This document shows, piece by piece, positions 7,528-16,540 of a stretch of 64,000 nucleotides of DNA. The translations under genes and the position numbers were made by a program. How positions within the stretch are numbered: the stretch's first letter is position 1; each line of letters begins with the position of its first letter. The notes beneath the pieces were generated by a model. That model was not told where the DNA came from. It worked only from the letters and a program-made list of their open reading frames with translations, and did not search any database. The DNA is from Duganella sacchari (GTDB taxonomy: Bacteria; Pseudomonadota; Gammaproteobacteria; Burkholderiales; Burkholderiaceae_D): positions 310,001 to 374,000 of the forward strand of contig NZ_FRCX01000003.1 in NCBI RefSeq assembly GCF_900143065.1. Direction: 5' to 3'.

Positions 7528-9352
7528 TTTCTAAGGTCTCCATAAAGGGTGGCGGGAGGGGGATAGAACCCGCCGCCGGAATGTTCGATAACTCTTTGTG
7601 ATAAAAGCGGATGTGTTGCGGGTACGGGTAGACATCTTCCACCAGGCCTTGCTCGATGCGCTGCTTGCGTGCCTGCCAGTAGTCGGGCGTGAGCAGGTCT
7701 GCGTGGTGTTTCAGGAAGTACTTGCGGATCTTTGGATTCCCCAGCAGGAAGCTGCCAAACTGCTCGGGGAAGACATCATGTTTGCCGACCGGGTACCACG
7801 GCTCCGAGGCCATTTCTTCTTCTTCGTTGCGCGGTTCCGGTATCGCGCGGAATTTGCAGTCGGTGATGTATTCGATTTCGTCGTAGTCGTAGAACACCAC
7901 GCGCTGGTGGCGCGTGACGCCGAAATTCTTGTACAGCATATCGCCGGGGAAGATGTTGGCAGCAACCAGTTCCTTGATGGCGTTGCCGTATTCAAGCATG
8001 CCATGTTCCAGCTGGGCGTCGTCGTTTTCCTTCTCGGTCAGCCACAGGTTGAGCGGCACCATGCGGCGCTCAATGTACAGGTGCCTGATGATGAGCTGAT
8101 CGCCCTCTTCTTCCACCAGCGATGGCGCGAACTGCTTCAGCTCCGCGATCAGTTCTTCCCTGAAGCGGTTGCGCGGGAAGGCGACGTTGGAGTATTCCAG
8201 TGTGTCGGCCATGCGGCCGACGCGGTCGTGATGTTTGACCAGCAGGTACTTCTCCTTGATCTGCGCGCGTGTGGTTTCCTTTGGCGGCGGGTAGAAGTCC
8301 TTGATGACCTTGAACACGTAGGGAAAGGAGGGCAGCGCGAACACCAGCATCACCAGCCCGCGGATGCCGGGCGCGCTGTCGAACAGGTCGGACGAATGCT
8401 TGAGGTGCTGCAGGTAGTCGCGGTAGAACAGCGCCTTGCCCTGCTTCTGCAGGCCGAGGATGGTGTAGATCTCGCTGCGCGGTTTGCGCGGCATCAGCGT
8501 GCGCAGGAACTGCACGAAGGCTGATGGTACTTCCATGTCCACCAAAAAGTAGGCGCGCGTAAACGAGAACAGGATGGCGATTTGCTCGGGGTCGCACAGC
8601 ACCGTATCGAGTATCAGCTCGCCGTGGCGGTTGTGCAGGATCGGCACCACGAACGGATACACGCGGTTGCCATTGATGCTTTTGCCGACGATGTAAGCGC
8701 CCTTGTTGCGGAAGAACAGGCTCGATAGCACCTGGATCTGGTGATTCGGCTCGAGGCGCGCATCGCCGTACAGTTCCTGGAGGCGCGCTTCCACCTGCTC
8801 GACATCGCGCGCGAGGTTGGCGAATTGCGCGTCCAGCTGGAAGTTGGTGATGATGCGCTGGAGCGTGAAGTGCATGCCGTCCGCCGCCGGGTAGTAGACG
8901 CGGTAGGTCGGACGTGGCTCGGCCGTTTCGATGTACTCGGTGGACACCACCGGCCGTACGAAAATGAATTCGTTGTTGAAGTAGCTGCGGTGCAGGATGT
9001 TGCAGCACACCGAGTTGAAGAAGGTCTCGGCCAGCTCCGGCTGTCTGTGATCGGACAGCATGCCGATGTAGTGCAGCTTGAGTTCGCGCCATACTTCATC
9101 GGTGAGGTCGGACGGATCGTATTCGTCCTCGAGCTGCTGCACGCATTCCTGCACGCGCTGGTCGTAGAAATCGATGCGCGCGCGCGCGGCGGTTTGCGCT
9201 TCGGCCCACGCGCCGCGTTCGAAGTGCTGCCGCGCTTCCTTGCTGGTCGCGCGGAATAGCCGGTAGTGCTTGTCAAAACCGTCGCGGATGGTGTGCGCGA
9301 TGTCGAACGCAATCTGCGAACGCAGCAGCTTCGGGAAGGCAGCCTGGGTCAT
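7520..9352 (-). CDS. aceK: Isocitrate dehydrogenase kinase/phosphatase
   Basis: A 610-residue AceK, slightly longer than the E. coli protein (about 578). Recognisable family blocks are [19 protein letters not shown] near the N-terminus, [10 protein letters not shown], and the C-terminal kinase part with [29 protein letters not shown] and [16 protein letters not shown]. The enzyme phosphorylates and dephosphorylates isocitrate dehydrogenase, steering carbon to the glyoxylate bypass. The start [10 protein letters not shown] at 9352 fits family N-termini; the frame runs 37 codons further upstream without conserved sequence. No aceA or aceB is adjacent. It lies between ivd and a thiolase gene, so it would be co-expressed with acetyl-CoA-producing catabolism. 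Confidence 0.95.
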   Translation of the reverse strand: MTQAAFPKLLRSQIAFDIAHTIRDGFDKHYRLFRATSKEARQHFERGAWAEAQTAARARIDFYDQRVQECVQQLEDEYDPSDLTDEVWRELKLHYIGMLSDHRQPELAETFFNSVCCNILHRSYFNNEFIFVRPVVSTEYIETAEPRPTYRVYYPAADGMHFTLQRIITNFQLDAQFANLARDVEQVEARLQELYGDARLEPNHQIQVLSSLFFRNKGAYIVGKSINGNRVYPFVVPILHNRHGELILDTVLCDPEQIAILFSFTRAYFLVDMEVPSAFVQFLRTLMPRKPRSEIYTILGLQKQGKALFYRDYLQHLKHSSDLFDSAPGIRGLVMLVFALPSFPYVFKVIKDFYPPPKETTRAQIKEKYLLVKHHDRVGRMADTLEYSNVAFPRNRFREELIAELKQFAPSLVEEEGDQLIIRHLYIERRMVPLNLWLTEKENDDAQLEHGMLEYGNAIKELVAANIFPGDMLYKNFGVTRHQRVVFYDYDEIEYITDCKFRAIPEPRNEEEEMASEPWYPVGKHDVFPEQFGSFLLGNPKIRKYFLKHHADLLTPDYWQARKQRIEQGLVEDVYPYPQHIRFYHKELSNIPAAGSIPLPPPFMETLENE

Positions 9353-9369
9353 GGCGGCGTCTACCCGCC

Positions 9370-10554
9370 TTACTTGGTCTCGGCGAACAGCTCGCGGCCG
9401 ATCAGCATGCGGCGGATTTCGCTGGTGCCGGCGCCAATCTCGTACAGCTTGGCGTCGCGCCACAGGCGGCCGACCGGATACTCGTTGATGTAGCCGTTGC
9501 CACCCAGCGTCTGGATCGCTTCGCCGGCCATCCAGGTGGCTTTCTCCGCGCTATACAGGATGGCGCCGGCGGCGTCCTTGCGCAGGTTGCGCACCTGCTC
9601 GGGCGTGGTGGCGCGGTCGCAGGCCTGGCCGACGGCGTAGACGTAGGCTTTGCTGGCCATCATGGTCGAGTACATATCGGCGATCTTGCCCTGCATCAGC
9701 TGGAATTCGCCGATCGGCTGGCCGAACTGCTTGCGGTCGTGGATGTAGGGGACGACCACATCCATGCACGCCTGCATGATGCCCAGCGGACCGCCGGACA
9801 GCACGGTGCGCTCGAAGTCCAGGCCCGACATCAGCACGTTGACGCCCTTGCCCAGGCCGCCCAGTACGTTCTCGGCCGGGACTTCGCAATCTTCAAACAC
9901 CAGTTCGCCGGTGTGGGAGCCGCGCATGCCCAGCTTGTCCAGCTTCTGGGCGATGGAAAAGCCCTTGAAGCCTTTTTCAATCAGGAAGGCGGTCATGCCT
10001 TTCGGGCCGGCTTCCAGGTCGTTCTTGGCGTAGACCACCAGCACGTCGGCGTCCGGGCCGTTGGTGATCCACATTTTGGTGCCGTTCAGTACCCAGCGGT
10101 CGCCTTTGAAATCGGCGCGCAGCTTCATGCTGACGACGTCGGAACCGGCGTTCGGCTCGGACATGGCCAGCGCGCCGATGTACTCGCCCGAGATCAGCTT
10201 GGGCAGGTATTTTTGTTTTTGCGCTTCGGTGCCGTTGCGCTTGATCTGGTTGACGCACAGATTCGAGTGGGCGCCGTAGGACAGGCCGACCGACGCCGAG
10301 GCGCGCGAGATTTCTTCCATCGCCACGATGTGGGCCAGGTAGCCCATGTTGGCGCCGCCGTACTCTTCCGGCACGGTGATGCCGAGTACGCCCAGTTCGC
10401 CCATCTTGCGCCACAGGTCCATCGGGAACTGGTCGCTGCGGTCGATTTCAGCGGCGCGCGGCGCAATTTCGGCAGCGGCGAACTGCTGCACGGCTTCGCG
10501 CAGGGCGGCGATGTCCTCGCCGTGGTCAAAGGTCAGGCCTGGGAGATGGAGCAT
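9370..10554 (-). CDS. ivd: Isovaleryl-CoA dehydrogenase
   Basis: A 394-residue acyl-CoA dehydrogenase family protein. The usual catalytic Glu of the YEGT motif is replaced ([12 protein letters not shown]), while Glu248 in [14 protein letters not shown] occupies the alternative position used by isovaleryl-CoA dehydrogenases. This swap is the main reason for the specific call. [10 protein letters not shown] and [16 protein letters not shown] are FAD/substrate-binding blocks. It oxidises isovaleryl-CoA to 3-methylcrotonyl-CoA in leucine degradation and donates electrons to ETF. It follows the MerR-type gene liuR on the same strand, with a LiuR-like palindrome just upstream. The symbol liuA is used in the liu operon naming; the carboxylase subunits are not in this window. 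Confidence 0.95.
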   Translation of the reverse strand: MLHLPGLTFDHGEDIAALREAVQQFAAAEIAPRAAEIDRSDQFPMDLWRKMGELGVLGITVPEEYGGANMGYLAHIVAMEEISRASASVGLSYGAHSNLCVNQIKRNGTEAQKQKYLPKLISGEYIGALAMSEPNAGSDVVSMKLRADFKGDRWVLNGTKMWITNGPDADVLVVYAKNDLEAGPKGMTAFLIEKGFKGFSIAQKLDKLGMRGSHTGELVFEDCEVPAENVLGGLGKGVNVLMSGLDFERTVLSGGPLGIMQACMDVVVPYIHDRKQFGQPIGEFQLMQGKIADMYSTMMASKAYVYAVGQACDRATTPEQVRNLRKDAAGAILYSAEKATWMAGEAIQTLGGNGYINEYPVGRLWRDAKLYEIGAGTSEIRRMLIGRELFAETK

Positions 10555-10601
10555 GTCATCCTCATTCTTCTGTAGGGTTTGGAGCAGCTATGATACGCCG
10601 A

Positions 10602-10619
10602 TGTGACGTTAACGTAAAC
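10602..10619 (-). promoter_or_regulatory. Candidate LiuR operator upstream of ivd
   Basis: The core ACGTTAACGT (10606-10615) followed by AAAC matches one and a half arms of the perfect palindrome found before liuR. It lies 48-65 bases upstream of the ivd start and ends one base before the last base of the liuR stop codon. MerR-family LiuR proteins are known to control isovaleryl-CoA dehydrogenase genes. Confidence 0.65.
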
Positions 10620-10620
10620 G

Positions 10621-11007
10621 TCAAGCAGTCTGGGCGGCCAGCAGGCGCTGACACTCGTCTTCGTGCGCCTGGATCTCGGCCAGCGACATTTCGATGTCTT
10701 CGCGCTGCTGTTCCAGCGTTTCGCGGTGCTGCCCCAGCACGGTCAGGAAACGGTGCATCTGGGCGGCCGAATCCTTGGGTGTTTCATACATGTCAACCAG
10801 GCTTTTGATCTCGGCCAGCGACAGGCCCAGGCGCTTGCCGCGCAGGGTCAGCTTGAGACGGGTGCGGTCGCGGCCGGTGTACACGCGGTTGCGGCCGCCG
10901 GCGCCTTCGCGCGATGGACTCAGCAGCCCCTGGTCTTCGTAAAAGCGGATCGCGCGTGCCGTGACGTCAAATTCGCGGGCCAGTTCGGTGATGGTGTAGG
11001 TAGACAT
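10621..11007 (-). CDS. liuR: MerR-family regulator of branched-chain amino acid catabolism
   Basis: A 128-residue MerR-type protein. The winged-helix N-terminus reads TYTITELAREFDVTARAIRFYEDQGLLSPSR and is followed by NRVYTGRDRTRLKLTLRGKRLG, then a long coiled coil (residues about 80-120) for dimerisation. There is no metal-binding cysteine set. Sequence and neighbourhood (immediately before isovaleryl-CoA dehydrogenase) identify it as LiuR, which controls leucine and isovalerate degradation in Proteobacteria. The longer upstream frame reaches 11136 but would translate through the operator; MSTYTITE at 11007 is the natural start. An exact palindrome 16 bases upstream implies autoregulation. 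Confidence 0.9.
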   Translation of the reverse strand: MSTYTITELAREFDVTARAIRFYEDQGLLSPSREGAGGRNRVYTGRDRTRLKLTLRGKRLGLSLAEIKSLVDMYETPKDSAAQMHRFLTVLGQHRETLEQQREDIEMSLAEIQAHEDECQRLLAAQTA

Positions 11008-11022
11008 ATTATTTGGATTGGC

Positions 11023-11040
11023 GTTTACGTTAACGTAAAC
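11023..11040 (-). promoter_or_regulatory. LiuR operator, perfect 18-bp palindrome
   Basis: GTTTACGTTAACGTAAAC is identical to its own reverse complement and sits 16 bases upstream of the liuR start codon. It shares its core and right arm with the site before ivd. The remainder of the 303-base gap up to 11310 shows no gene or other clear element. Confidence 0.8.
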
Positions 11041-11310
11041 TGAATTGTAGCGCGAAACACGGTGGCCAAACGTAGAGTTGGTGGCAAATCGTGACTGGTG
11101 AGCAGGTGAAGTGGTATCGTGCGACGTGAAACCCAACGCGGCAGCATGATAACGCTCCGCCGCGTCCTACCGAATAAAATTTGCCCCGTTAGACCACTGC
11201 AGTTGCTTTAGCCAGCGGATAGAATGTCAACTATAAAATCTCAAAACGTCACAATTGCAGCGACCCTTGCAGAGACTGACTTTCATGACGCAACGTGAAA
11301 TAGTGCAAAT

Positions 11311-11718
11311 ATGAATTCCTCTAATGAACGCGAAAGCTTTAGCCAGCGCCTGCAACAGGCACTTAAGAACGCCCACTACTCCCCCGACAGCCCCACCCGG
11401 TTAGCGCGCGAATTCAATATTCGTTTTGATGGCCGGCCGATTACCGTGCACGCCGCCCGTAAATGGCTGGTAGGAGAGGCAATTCCGACGCAGGAGAAGC
11501 TCCGTATGATCGCCCAGTGGCTGGGCGTGCCTGCTGAATGGTTGCGTTTTGGCGGCCCGGAAGAAGGCGCACCTGCCAGCGACAACGCCGGCAGCCTGTC
11601 GCGCTTTGAATCGGCCGACGTCAAGCTGATCGCGGATTTACAGCGTCTGGACGAGCATCACCGCCAGATTGCACGGGAATTTATCCGTATGCTGGTACGG
11701 GTTAACTACCAAAAGTAG
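11311..11718 (+). CDS. Helix-turn-helix (XRE-like) transcriptional regulator
   Basis: A 135-residue protein with an N-terminal helix-turn-helix region. SFSQRLQQALKNAHYSPDSPTRLAREFN is followed by ITVHAARKWLVGEAIPTQEKLRMIAQWLGVPAEWLRFG, the pattern of lambda/P22-repressor-like DNA-binding domains. After a short acidic linker the C-terminus is a single predicted helix (LIADLQRLDEHHRQIAREFIRMLVR), probably for dimerisation. There is no peptidase S24 domain, so it is not a self-cleaving phage repressor. It is monocistronic with an intrinsic terminator about 105 bases downstream, and neighbours are chromosomal housekeeping genes. The target is unknown. Confidence 0.75.
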   Translation: MNSSNERESFSQRLQQALKNAHYSPDSPTRLAREFNIRFDGRPITVHAARKWLVGEAIPTQEKLRMIAQWLGVPAEWLRFGGPEEGAPASDNAGSLSRFESADVKLIADLQRLDEHHRQIAREFIRMLVRVNYQK

Positions 11719-11823
11719 TCATTTTTGCGTAGTAATACGCAGCACTGTTGAGCAGCTGCGCGCGCCTTTGCGGTGCATTTTAATGAAACTGGTTTAACGG
11801 TTTCCCAGTTTTTGTTCGGATTC

Positions 11824-11857
11824 GGGCGCAACCAAGGTTGCGCCCTTTTTATTTTTT
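11824..11857 (+). terminator. Intrinsic terminator downstream of the XRE regulator
   Basis: GGGCGCAACC (11824-11833), AA, GGTTGCGCCC (11836-11845), then TTTTTATTTTTT. A second hairpin, AAACTGG (11786-11792) with CCAGTTT (11805-11811), precedes it. The 105 bases between the regulator stop and the terminator could form a structured 3' UTR. Confidence 0.85.
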
Positions 11858-11935
11858 CTATCTTTGTCAAATGTCATGGTTTCGACACGGTTTTGAGGCA
11901 CAATAAGGAAGTACCTTTTTTCTGGGGAGTCAGCT

Positions 11936-12118
11936 TTGAGCCGTCTAATGAAAAGCAACTACAGCAATGTCGCGCAGCTGAAAGACCTGATGACTGCCCC
12001 GCCCATGACTGCCGAACAGCATGCTGAAGTGATGCGCAAGCGCATCGCCCACCGCCGCATGGTGGAAGAAGCGCGCGAAATGAAGCGCGCCAGCAGCTCC
12101 TACTACGACAAACGCTAA
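11936..12118 (+). CDS. Small hypothetical protein
   Basis: A 60-residue basic protein (56 if started at the ATG 11948). GGGGAG at 11924-11929 is six bases before a TTG at 11936, which favours the TTG start. The C-terminal two-thirds, from MTAEQHAEVMRKRIAHRRMV to the end, looks like one charged amphipathic helix and ends in SSSYYDKR. No family is recognised. Its stop overlaps the stop of the convergent ubiX gene by four bases. The good ribosome binding site and clear codon structure favour a real gene; its function is unknown. Confidence 0.55.
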   Translation: MSRLMKSNYSNVAQLKDLMTAPPMTAEQHAEVMRKRIAHRRMVEEAREMKRASSSYYDKR

Positions 12119-12729
12119 GCGTCTGCGCCAGCGGCACCTTTCAGGCCCGCCCAGCGCGGCGCCAGCGCATGTTCAATGCCAAACAGGTCGATGACGCGGG
12201 CTACCGTGTGGTCGACCATCTCTTCGATGCTTTGCGGCTTGTGATAAAAACTTGGCAGCGGCGGGAAGATAATCCCTCCCATTTCCGTGACAGCCGTCAT
12301 ATTGCGCAGGTGCGCGAGATTGAACGGCGTCTCCCTGACCATCAGCACCAGCCGGCGGCGCTCCTTGAGCACCACGTCCGCTGCGCGCGCAATCAGGTTG
12401 TCGGACAGGCCGTGGGCCACCGACGCCAGGGTTTTCATGGAACACGGGGCGATCACCATGCCGTCGCTCTGGAACGAGCCGCTCGCAATCGATGCGCCGA
12501 TATCGCGTACCTTATGGACCACGTGGGCACAGGCTTCCACTTCGCGCCGCTGCAAGCCAGTTTCCTGGTGCAGGGTGAGGACTGCGGCGTCGGAGATCAC
12601 CAGATGGGTTTCGACGCCTGCAAGGTGTTGCAAATGTTGCAGCAGGCGCACGCCATACACCGCGCCAGTGGCACCGGTGATGGCGATAATAATCCGCCGG
12701 GACGCGCCTGGCTGCGGCCTATCAGGCAT
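12115..12729 (-). CDS. ubiX: Flavin prenyltransferase UbiX
   Basis: A 204-residue flavoprotein of the UbiX/Pad1 family. The N-terminal [21 protein letters not shown] is the FMN-binding signature, followed by [32 protein letters not shown] and [19 protein letters not shown]. The enzyme attaches dimethylallyl to FMN to make prenylated FMN, the cofactor of the UbiD decarboxylase in ubiquinone synthesis. The last residues after about 190 are family-variable. The start overlaps the end of grxD by 8 bases, so the two are co-transcribed leftwards. A paralogous role with another UbiD-type decarboxylase cannot be excluded. Confidence 0.93.
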   Translation of the reverse strand: MPDRPQPGASRRIIIAITGATGAVYGVRLLQHLQHLAGVETHLVISDAAVLTLHQETGLQRREVEACAHVVHKVRDIGASIASGSFQSDGMVIAPCSMKTLASVAHGLSDNLIARAADVVLKERRRLVLMVRETPFNLAHLRNMTAVTEMGGIIFPPLPSFYHKPQSIEEMVDHTVARVIDLFGIEHALAPRWAGLKGAAGADA

Positions 12730-13033
12730 CCAGCAGGGCCTTCAGTTCGCCCGACTCAAACATCTCGTTCATGATGTCCGAACCGCCGATGAATTCGCCT
12801 TTGACGTACAGCTGCGGAATGGTTGGCCAGTTCGAGTAGTCCTTGATGCCTTGGCGCACTTCCGGATCTTCCAGCACGTTGACGGTGGCAATGTTTTCAA
12901 CGCCGCACGCTTTCAGGATCTGGATAGCACGGCCGGAGAAGCCGCATTGTGGGAACTGGGCGGTGCCCTTCATGAACAGCACCACCGGGGTGTTGCTCAC
13001 GGTTTCTTTGATCCAGGTTTGTACGTCGCTCAT
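12722..13033 (-). CDS. grxD: Monothiol glutaredoxin, Grx4 type
   Basis: 103 residues with the CGFS active site (Cys30) in [41 protein letters not shown] contains the cis-Pro and glutathione-binding GGSD motif. CGFS glutaredoxins bind a glutathione-ligated [2Fe-2S] cluster, partner with BolA proteins and take part in Fe-S trafficking. A BolA/IbaG-type gene occurs in this window at 34833. The gene heads a two-gene leftward unit with ubiX and is divergent from the padR gene. Confidence 0.95.
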   Translation of the reverse strand: MSDVQTWIKETVSNTPVVLFMKGTAQFPQCGFSGRAIQILKACGVENIATVNVLEDPEVRQGIKDYSNWPTIPQLYVKGEFIGGSDIMNEMFESGELKALLDA

Positions 13034-13131
13034 AGCTGCCTCTTAATGGGTAAAGATGTGGAATACCGGCATTTTATAAGAAATGCGCCTTCCACGTGTT
13101 TGAGCGGGCAAAAAATCAGGGTATTATTCTT

Positions 13132-13150
13132 TATATCGACATCCGATATA
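13132..13150 (+). promoter_or_regulatory. Candidate PadR operator
   Basis: Inverted repeat TATATCG-ACATC-CGATATA with seven-base perfect arms, 14 bases before the padR start codon. Position and symmetry suggest autoregulation by the adjacent PadR-family gene. It lies in the padR-grxD divergent intergenic region. Confidence 0.6.
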
Positions 13151-13164
13151 GCGAAATACGACAC

Positions 13165-13485
13165 ATGAGCGAGCTCGCCAGATATCTGCCTCTATCCGAA
13201 GCAACGTTTTACGTGATGCTGGCGCTCAGCCAGCAGCCGCTGCACGGCTACGCCATCATGCAGCAGACGGCAGCCCTGAGCGCAGACAGTGTCGCGCTGG
13301 GGCCTGGCACCTTGTACGGCATCTTTGGCACCCTGGAGAAGCAGGCCCTGATCGTCATGGTGGCGGAACAAGCGCGGCGCAAGGTGTATGCGTTGACGGC
13401 GTTGGGCCGGTCGGTGCTGGCCGAGCAGGTGCGGCGGCTGGAAATCATGGTGGACAGTGCAGCGCGACTCAAGGAGACAAAGTGA
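13165..13485 (+). CDS. PadR-family transcriptional regulator
   Basis: A 106-residue single-domain PadR winged-helix protein. TFYVMLALSQQPLHGYAIMQ opens the DNA-binding domain, LGPGTLYGIFGTLEKQALI is the recognition helix and following turn, and RRKVYALTALGRSVLAEQV is the wing and start of the C-terminal dimerisation helix. This is the short (subfamily 2) PadR type that often controls a neighbouring membrane protein or transporter. An in-frame extension to 13096 would cross the palindromic operator, so ATG 13165 is preferred. The stop overlaps the GTG of the DUF2812 gene. Confidence 0.87.
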   Translation: MSELARYLPLSEATFYVMLALSQQPLHGYAIMQQTAALSADSVALGPGTLYGIFGTLEKQALIVMVAEQARRKVYALTALGRSVLAEQVRRLEIMVDSAARLKETK

Positions 13486-13991
13486 GAAAGTTCAAACTCT
13501 GGTTTGCCTGGCAGGACGATGAGCATGGCGCCTGGCTGCAGCAGATGGCGGCGCAAGGCTGGCATTTACGCTCAGTCAACTGGCTGGATATCTACACGTT
13601 TGAGCGTGGTGCGCCAGCGCAAGTGGCGTATCGCTGGGACCCGTGGCCTGACAACTTCGAGCCCGCTTACCGCCGTTTGCTGGAGGATGCCGGCTGGGAA
13701 TATGTCGCTGTCCATGGCGGTTGGCACTGCTGGCGTAAGCCGGTAGTAGCGGGTCAGGTCGCAGAAATCTTCACCGATCCGGCAGACAAGCTGCGCCGCT
13801 ACCGGCGCTTGCTGGTGCCTTGCGTGGCGGTGACAGTGGCGCAGTTGCTGCTGCTGTTTCAAAGCATCGACTGGAGCCGCGCGCCATTCGCCCTGTCGCT
13901 GGTGAACTGGCTGTCGCTGGGTTTTGGCGCGATTGCCGCCTACAGCGCGATACGGCTAGGGCAGCGCATCGCCGCCCTCAAGTCCGCTTAG
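13482..13991 (+). CDS. DUF2812 domain membrane protein
   Basis: 169 residues. The N-terminal FKLWFAWQDDEHGAWLQQMAAQGWHL followed by YRWDPWP and LEDAGWEYVAVHGGWHCWRK is the DUF2812 pattern. Two hydrophobic segments follow (about residues 105-122 and 132-155). The start is a GTG at 13482 overlapping the padR TGA (GTGA), with AAGGAG at 13471-13476. PadR-DUF2812 gene pairs recur in bacteria, and the membrane protein is presumed to be regulated by or to work with its PadR, but no biochemical function is established. Confidence 0.8.
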   Translation: MRKFKLWFAWQDDEHGAWLQQMAAQGWHLRSVNWLDIYTFERGAPAQVAYRWDPWPDNFEPAYRRLLEDAGWEYVAVHGGWHCWRKPVVAGQVAEIFTDPADKLRRYRRLLVPCVAVTVAQLLLLFQSIDWSRAPFALSLVNWLSLGFGAIAAYSAIRLGQRIAALKSA

Positions 13992-13995
13992 CTGC

Positions 13996-16344
13996 CTAGC
14001 CGCGCAGCTTGGCGAAAGCGGCCGCCATGCTGCCGCCGATGGCCGGTTCGCGCGTCTGCTGTTTTTGTTGCTGACCCATGGCGCGGCGGTCATTACGGTC
14101 GCCGCGTTGCTGCGGCTGCGAACCGGCTTGCGGGGCGCTGTCGGTCAGGCGCATGGTCAGGGCGATGCGCTTGCGCTTTTCGTCCACTTCCAGCACTTTG
14201 ACTTTCACCACCTGGCCGGCTTTGACCACCGTGTGCGGATCCTTGACGAAGGTGTTGGACAGCGCCGAGATGTGGACCAGGCCGTCCTGGTGCACGCCGA
14301 TATCAACAAACGCGCCAAACGCGGCGACGTTGGTCACCACGCCTTCCAGAATCATGTCGGGACGCAAGTCCTTGATTTCTTCCACGCCTTCCTTGAAGGT
14401 GGCGGTGGTGAACTCCGGACGCGGATCGCGGCCCGGTTTTTCCAGCTCTTTCAGGATGTCGGTCACGGTCGGTACGCCGAATTTGTCGTCGGCGTACTTG
14501 GCTGGCTGCAGACGCTTGATCAGGGCGGCGTCGCCGATCACACCCTTGATGTCCTTCTGGATGTCGGCCAGGATTTTTTCCACCACCGGGTAGGATTCCG
14601 GGTGGACTGCCGAGGCGTCCAGCGGGTTCTCGCCGTTGGTCACGCGCAGGAAGCCGGCCGCCTGTTCGAAGGTCTTGTCGCCCAGGCGCGGCACGGATTT
14701 CAGCGCCGCGCGCGAGGTGAACGCGCCCTTCAGGTCGCGGTAGGTAACAATCGCCGTCGCTACCGAGGACGACAGGCCGGATACGCGCGCCAGCAGCGGC
14801 GCCGACGCCGTGTTGACGTCCACGCCCACCGCGTTCACGCAATCCTCGACCACGGCGTCCAGCGTGCGGGCCAGCTGGGTTTGCGAAACGTCGTGCTGGT
14901 ACTGGCCCACGCCGATCGATTTCGGATCGATCTTGACCAGCTCGGCCAGCGGGTCTTGCAGGCGGCGCGCAATCGAGACAGCGCCGCGCAGCGACACGTC
15001 CATGTCGGGCAGTTCTTTCGAGGCGTATTCGGACGCCGAGTACACCGAAGCGCCTGCCTCGGACACGACGATCTTGTTCATTTTCTGCTCCGGGAAACGC
15101 TTGAGCAGGTCTTGCGCCAGCTTGTCGGTTTCACGCGAGGCGGTGCCGTTGCCGATCGAAATGAGCGACACATTGTGCTTGGCGGCCAGCTTGCCCAGCG
15201 TGTGCAGCGAACCTTCCCAGTCGTTTTTCGGCTGGTGCGGGTAGATCACGGCGGTATCGACCACCTTGCCGGTGGCGTCCACCACCGCCACTTTGACGCC
15301 GGTCCGCAGGCCCGGGTCCAGGCCCATGGTGGCGTGCTGGCCGGCAGGGGCTGCCAGCAGCAAGGCTTTCAGATTGGTCGCGAAGACGTTGATGGCTTCC
15401 AGCTCGGATTTCTCGCGCAGCGCGCCCATCAGTTCAGTGTCCAGATGCATGAAGCTCTTCACGCGCCAGGTCCAGCGGGCGGTGTCGGACAGCCATTTGT
15501 CGGCCGGCCGGCCCGCACTCTTGATGCCGAAACGGGCGGCGATGCGGCTTTCGCACGGGTTGTGCGGCGCGTCCCATTTTGGCTTTTCCGGTTCGGAATC
15601 CAGACGCAGCGACACATCCAGCACGCCTTCACGGCGGCCGCGCATCAGCGCCAGGGCGCGGTGCGATGGGACAGTGCCCAGCGGTTCGGAATAATCGAAG
15701 TAGTCGGCAAATTTCTCGCCTTCTTCTTGCTTGCCTTCAATGACTTTGGACTCAACAATGCCATGCTCTTGCACGTACTCGCGCAAGGATTGCAACAAAG
15801 TAGCGTCTTCGGCAAAGCGTTCCATGAGGATCTGGCGGGCGCCGTCCAGCGCGGCCTTGGTGTCGGCCACGCCTGGGTTGTTGCCGTCGGTGGTGGTGAA
15901 GGCTACGCGCAGGTAGTTGGCGGCTTCGGTTTCCGGGTTCAGGTCGGGGTTGGCCAGCAGGCCGTCGGCCAGTGGCGCCAGGCCCGCTTCAATCGCGATC
16001 TGTGCCTTGGTGCGGCGTTTTTGTTTGTATGGAAGATATAAGTCTTCCAGCCGGGTCTTGTCTTCCGCGTGCATGACAGCATCTAACAGCTCTGGTGTCA
16101 TCTTGTTTTGCTCGGTGATCGAGGCGATGATGCTGGCGCGGCGGTCTTCCAGCTCGCGCAGGTAGCGCAGCCGTTCCTCGAGCAGACGCAGTTGGGTATC
16201 ATCCAGGCCACCGGTCGCTTCTTTGCGGTAACGCGCGATGAAGGGCACGGTGGCGCCTTCGTCCAGCAAGGCGATGGCGGCGGCAACCTGGGCCGGTTTG
16301 GCGGCAAGTTCCAGGGCGAGACGTTGTTCGATGGAAGGCAACAT
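13996..16344 (-). CDS. tex: RNA-binding transcriptional accessory protein Tex
   Basis: A 782-residue Tex/YhgF protein: N-terminal helical region (from [20 protein letters not shown], with [16 protein letters not shown]), YqgF-like RNase H fold around residues 320-450 ([20 protein letters not shown]), helix-hairpin-helix region around 490-570 ([21 protein letters not shown]) and a C-terminal S1 RNA-binding domain ([28 protein letters not shown]). The last 50 residues are Gln/Arg-rich and disordered. Tex binds nucleic acids and influences transcription and stress tolerance. The start MLPSIEQ at 16344 agrees with family N-termini; 17 additional upstream codons are open but not conserved in type. 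It is divergent from the SNF2 gene. Confidence 0.95.
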   Translation of the reverse strand: MLPSIEQRLALELAAKPAQVAAAIALLDEGATVPFIARYRKEATGGLDDTQLRLLEERLRYLRELEDRRASIIASITEQNKMTPELLDAVMHAEDKTRLEDLYLPYKQKRRTKAQIAIEAGLAPLADGLLANPDLNPETEAANYLRVAFTTTDGNNPGVADTKAALDGARQILMERFAEDATLLQSLREYVQEHGIVESKVIEGKQEEGEKFADYFDYSEPLGTVPSHRALALMRGRREGVLDVSLRLDSEPEKPKWDAPHNPCESRIAARFGIKSAGRPADKWLSDTARWTWRVKSFMHLDTELMGALREKSELEAINVFATNLKALLLAAPAGQHATMGLDPGLRTGVKVAVVDATGKVVDTAVIYPHQPKNDWEGSLHTLGKLAAKHNVSLISIGNGTASRETDKLAQDLLKRFPEQKMNKIVVSEAGASVYSASEYASKELPDMDVSLRGAVSIARRLQDPLAELVKIDPKSIGVGQYQHDVSQTQLARTLDAVVEDCVNAVGVDVNTASAPLLARVSGLSSSVATAIVTYRDLKGAFTSRAALKSVPRLGDKTFEQAAGFLRVTNGENPLDASAVHPESYPVVEKILADIQKDIKGVIGDAALIKRLQPAKYADDKFGVPTVTDILKELEKPGRDPRPEFTTATFKEGVEEIKDLRPDMILEGVVTNVAAFGAFVDIGVHQDGLVHISALSNTFVKDPHTVVKAGQVVKVKVLEVDEKRKRIALTMRLTDSAPQAGSQPQQRGDRNDRRAMGQQQKQQTREPAIGGSMAAAFAKLRG

Positions 16345-16473
16345 GGTGGTGATTCCTAGACAGACAAGCCCGGAATAATACGACATCGGCGCCAAGTTGC
16401 CAGTCTTGACAGACTAAATGGTGTGTGAACGTTGGGAAGCCCACGTTTCCTGACGGGTTTTATCAAGAATCAG

Positions 16474-16502
16474 TGAACACGAACGCTTCAATGGCGGATA
16501 AT
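16474..16502 (+). promoter_or_regulatory. Sigma-70-type promoter for the SNF2-kinase-regulator genes
   Basis: TGAACA (16474-16479) and GATAAT (16497-16502) at a 17-base spacing, giving a start near 16509 and a leader of about 32 bases. It lies in the tex-SNF2 divergent gap. Confidence 0.45.
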
Positions 16503-16540
16503 ATTGCCTGTTGCCGTTTTTGAACCATCTTTGAACAACA

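Noticed and set aside
9353..9463. Longer aceK start giving 37 more residues
   Set aside because: The extension would overlap the ivd gene end by about 90 bases and is Arg-rich without family similarity; [10 protein letters not shown] is the natural start.
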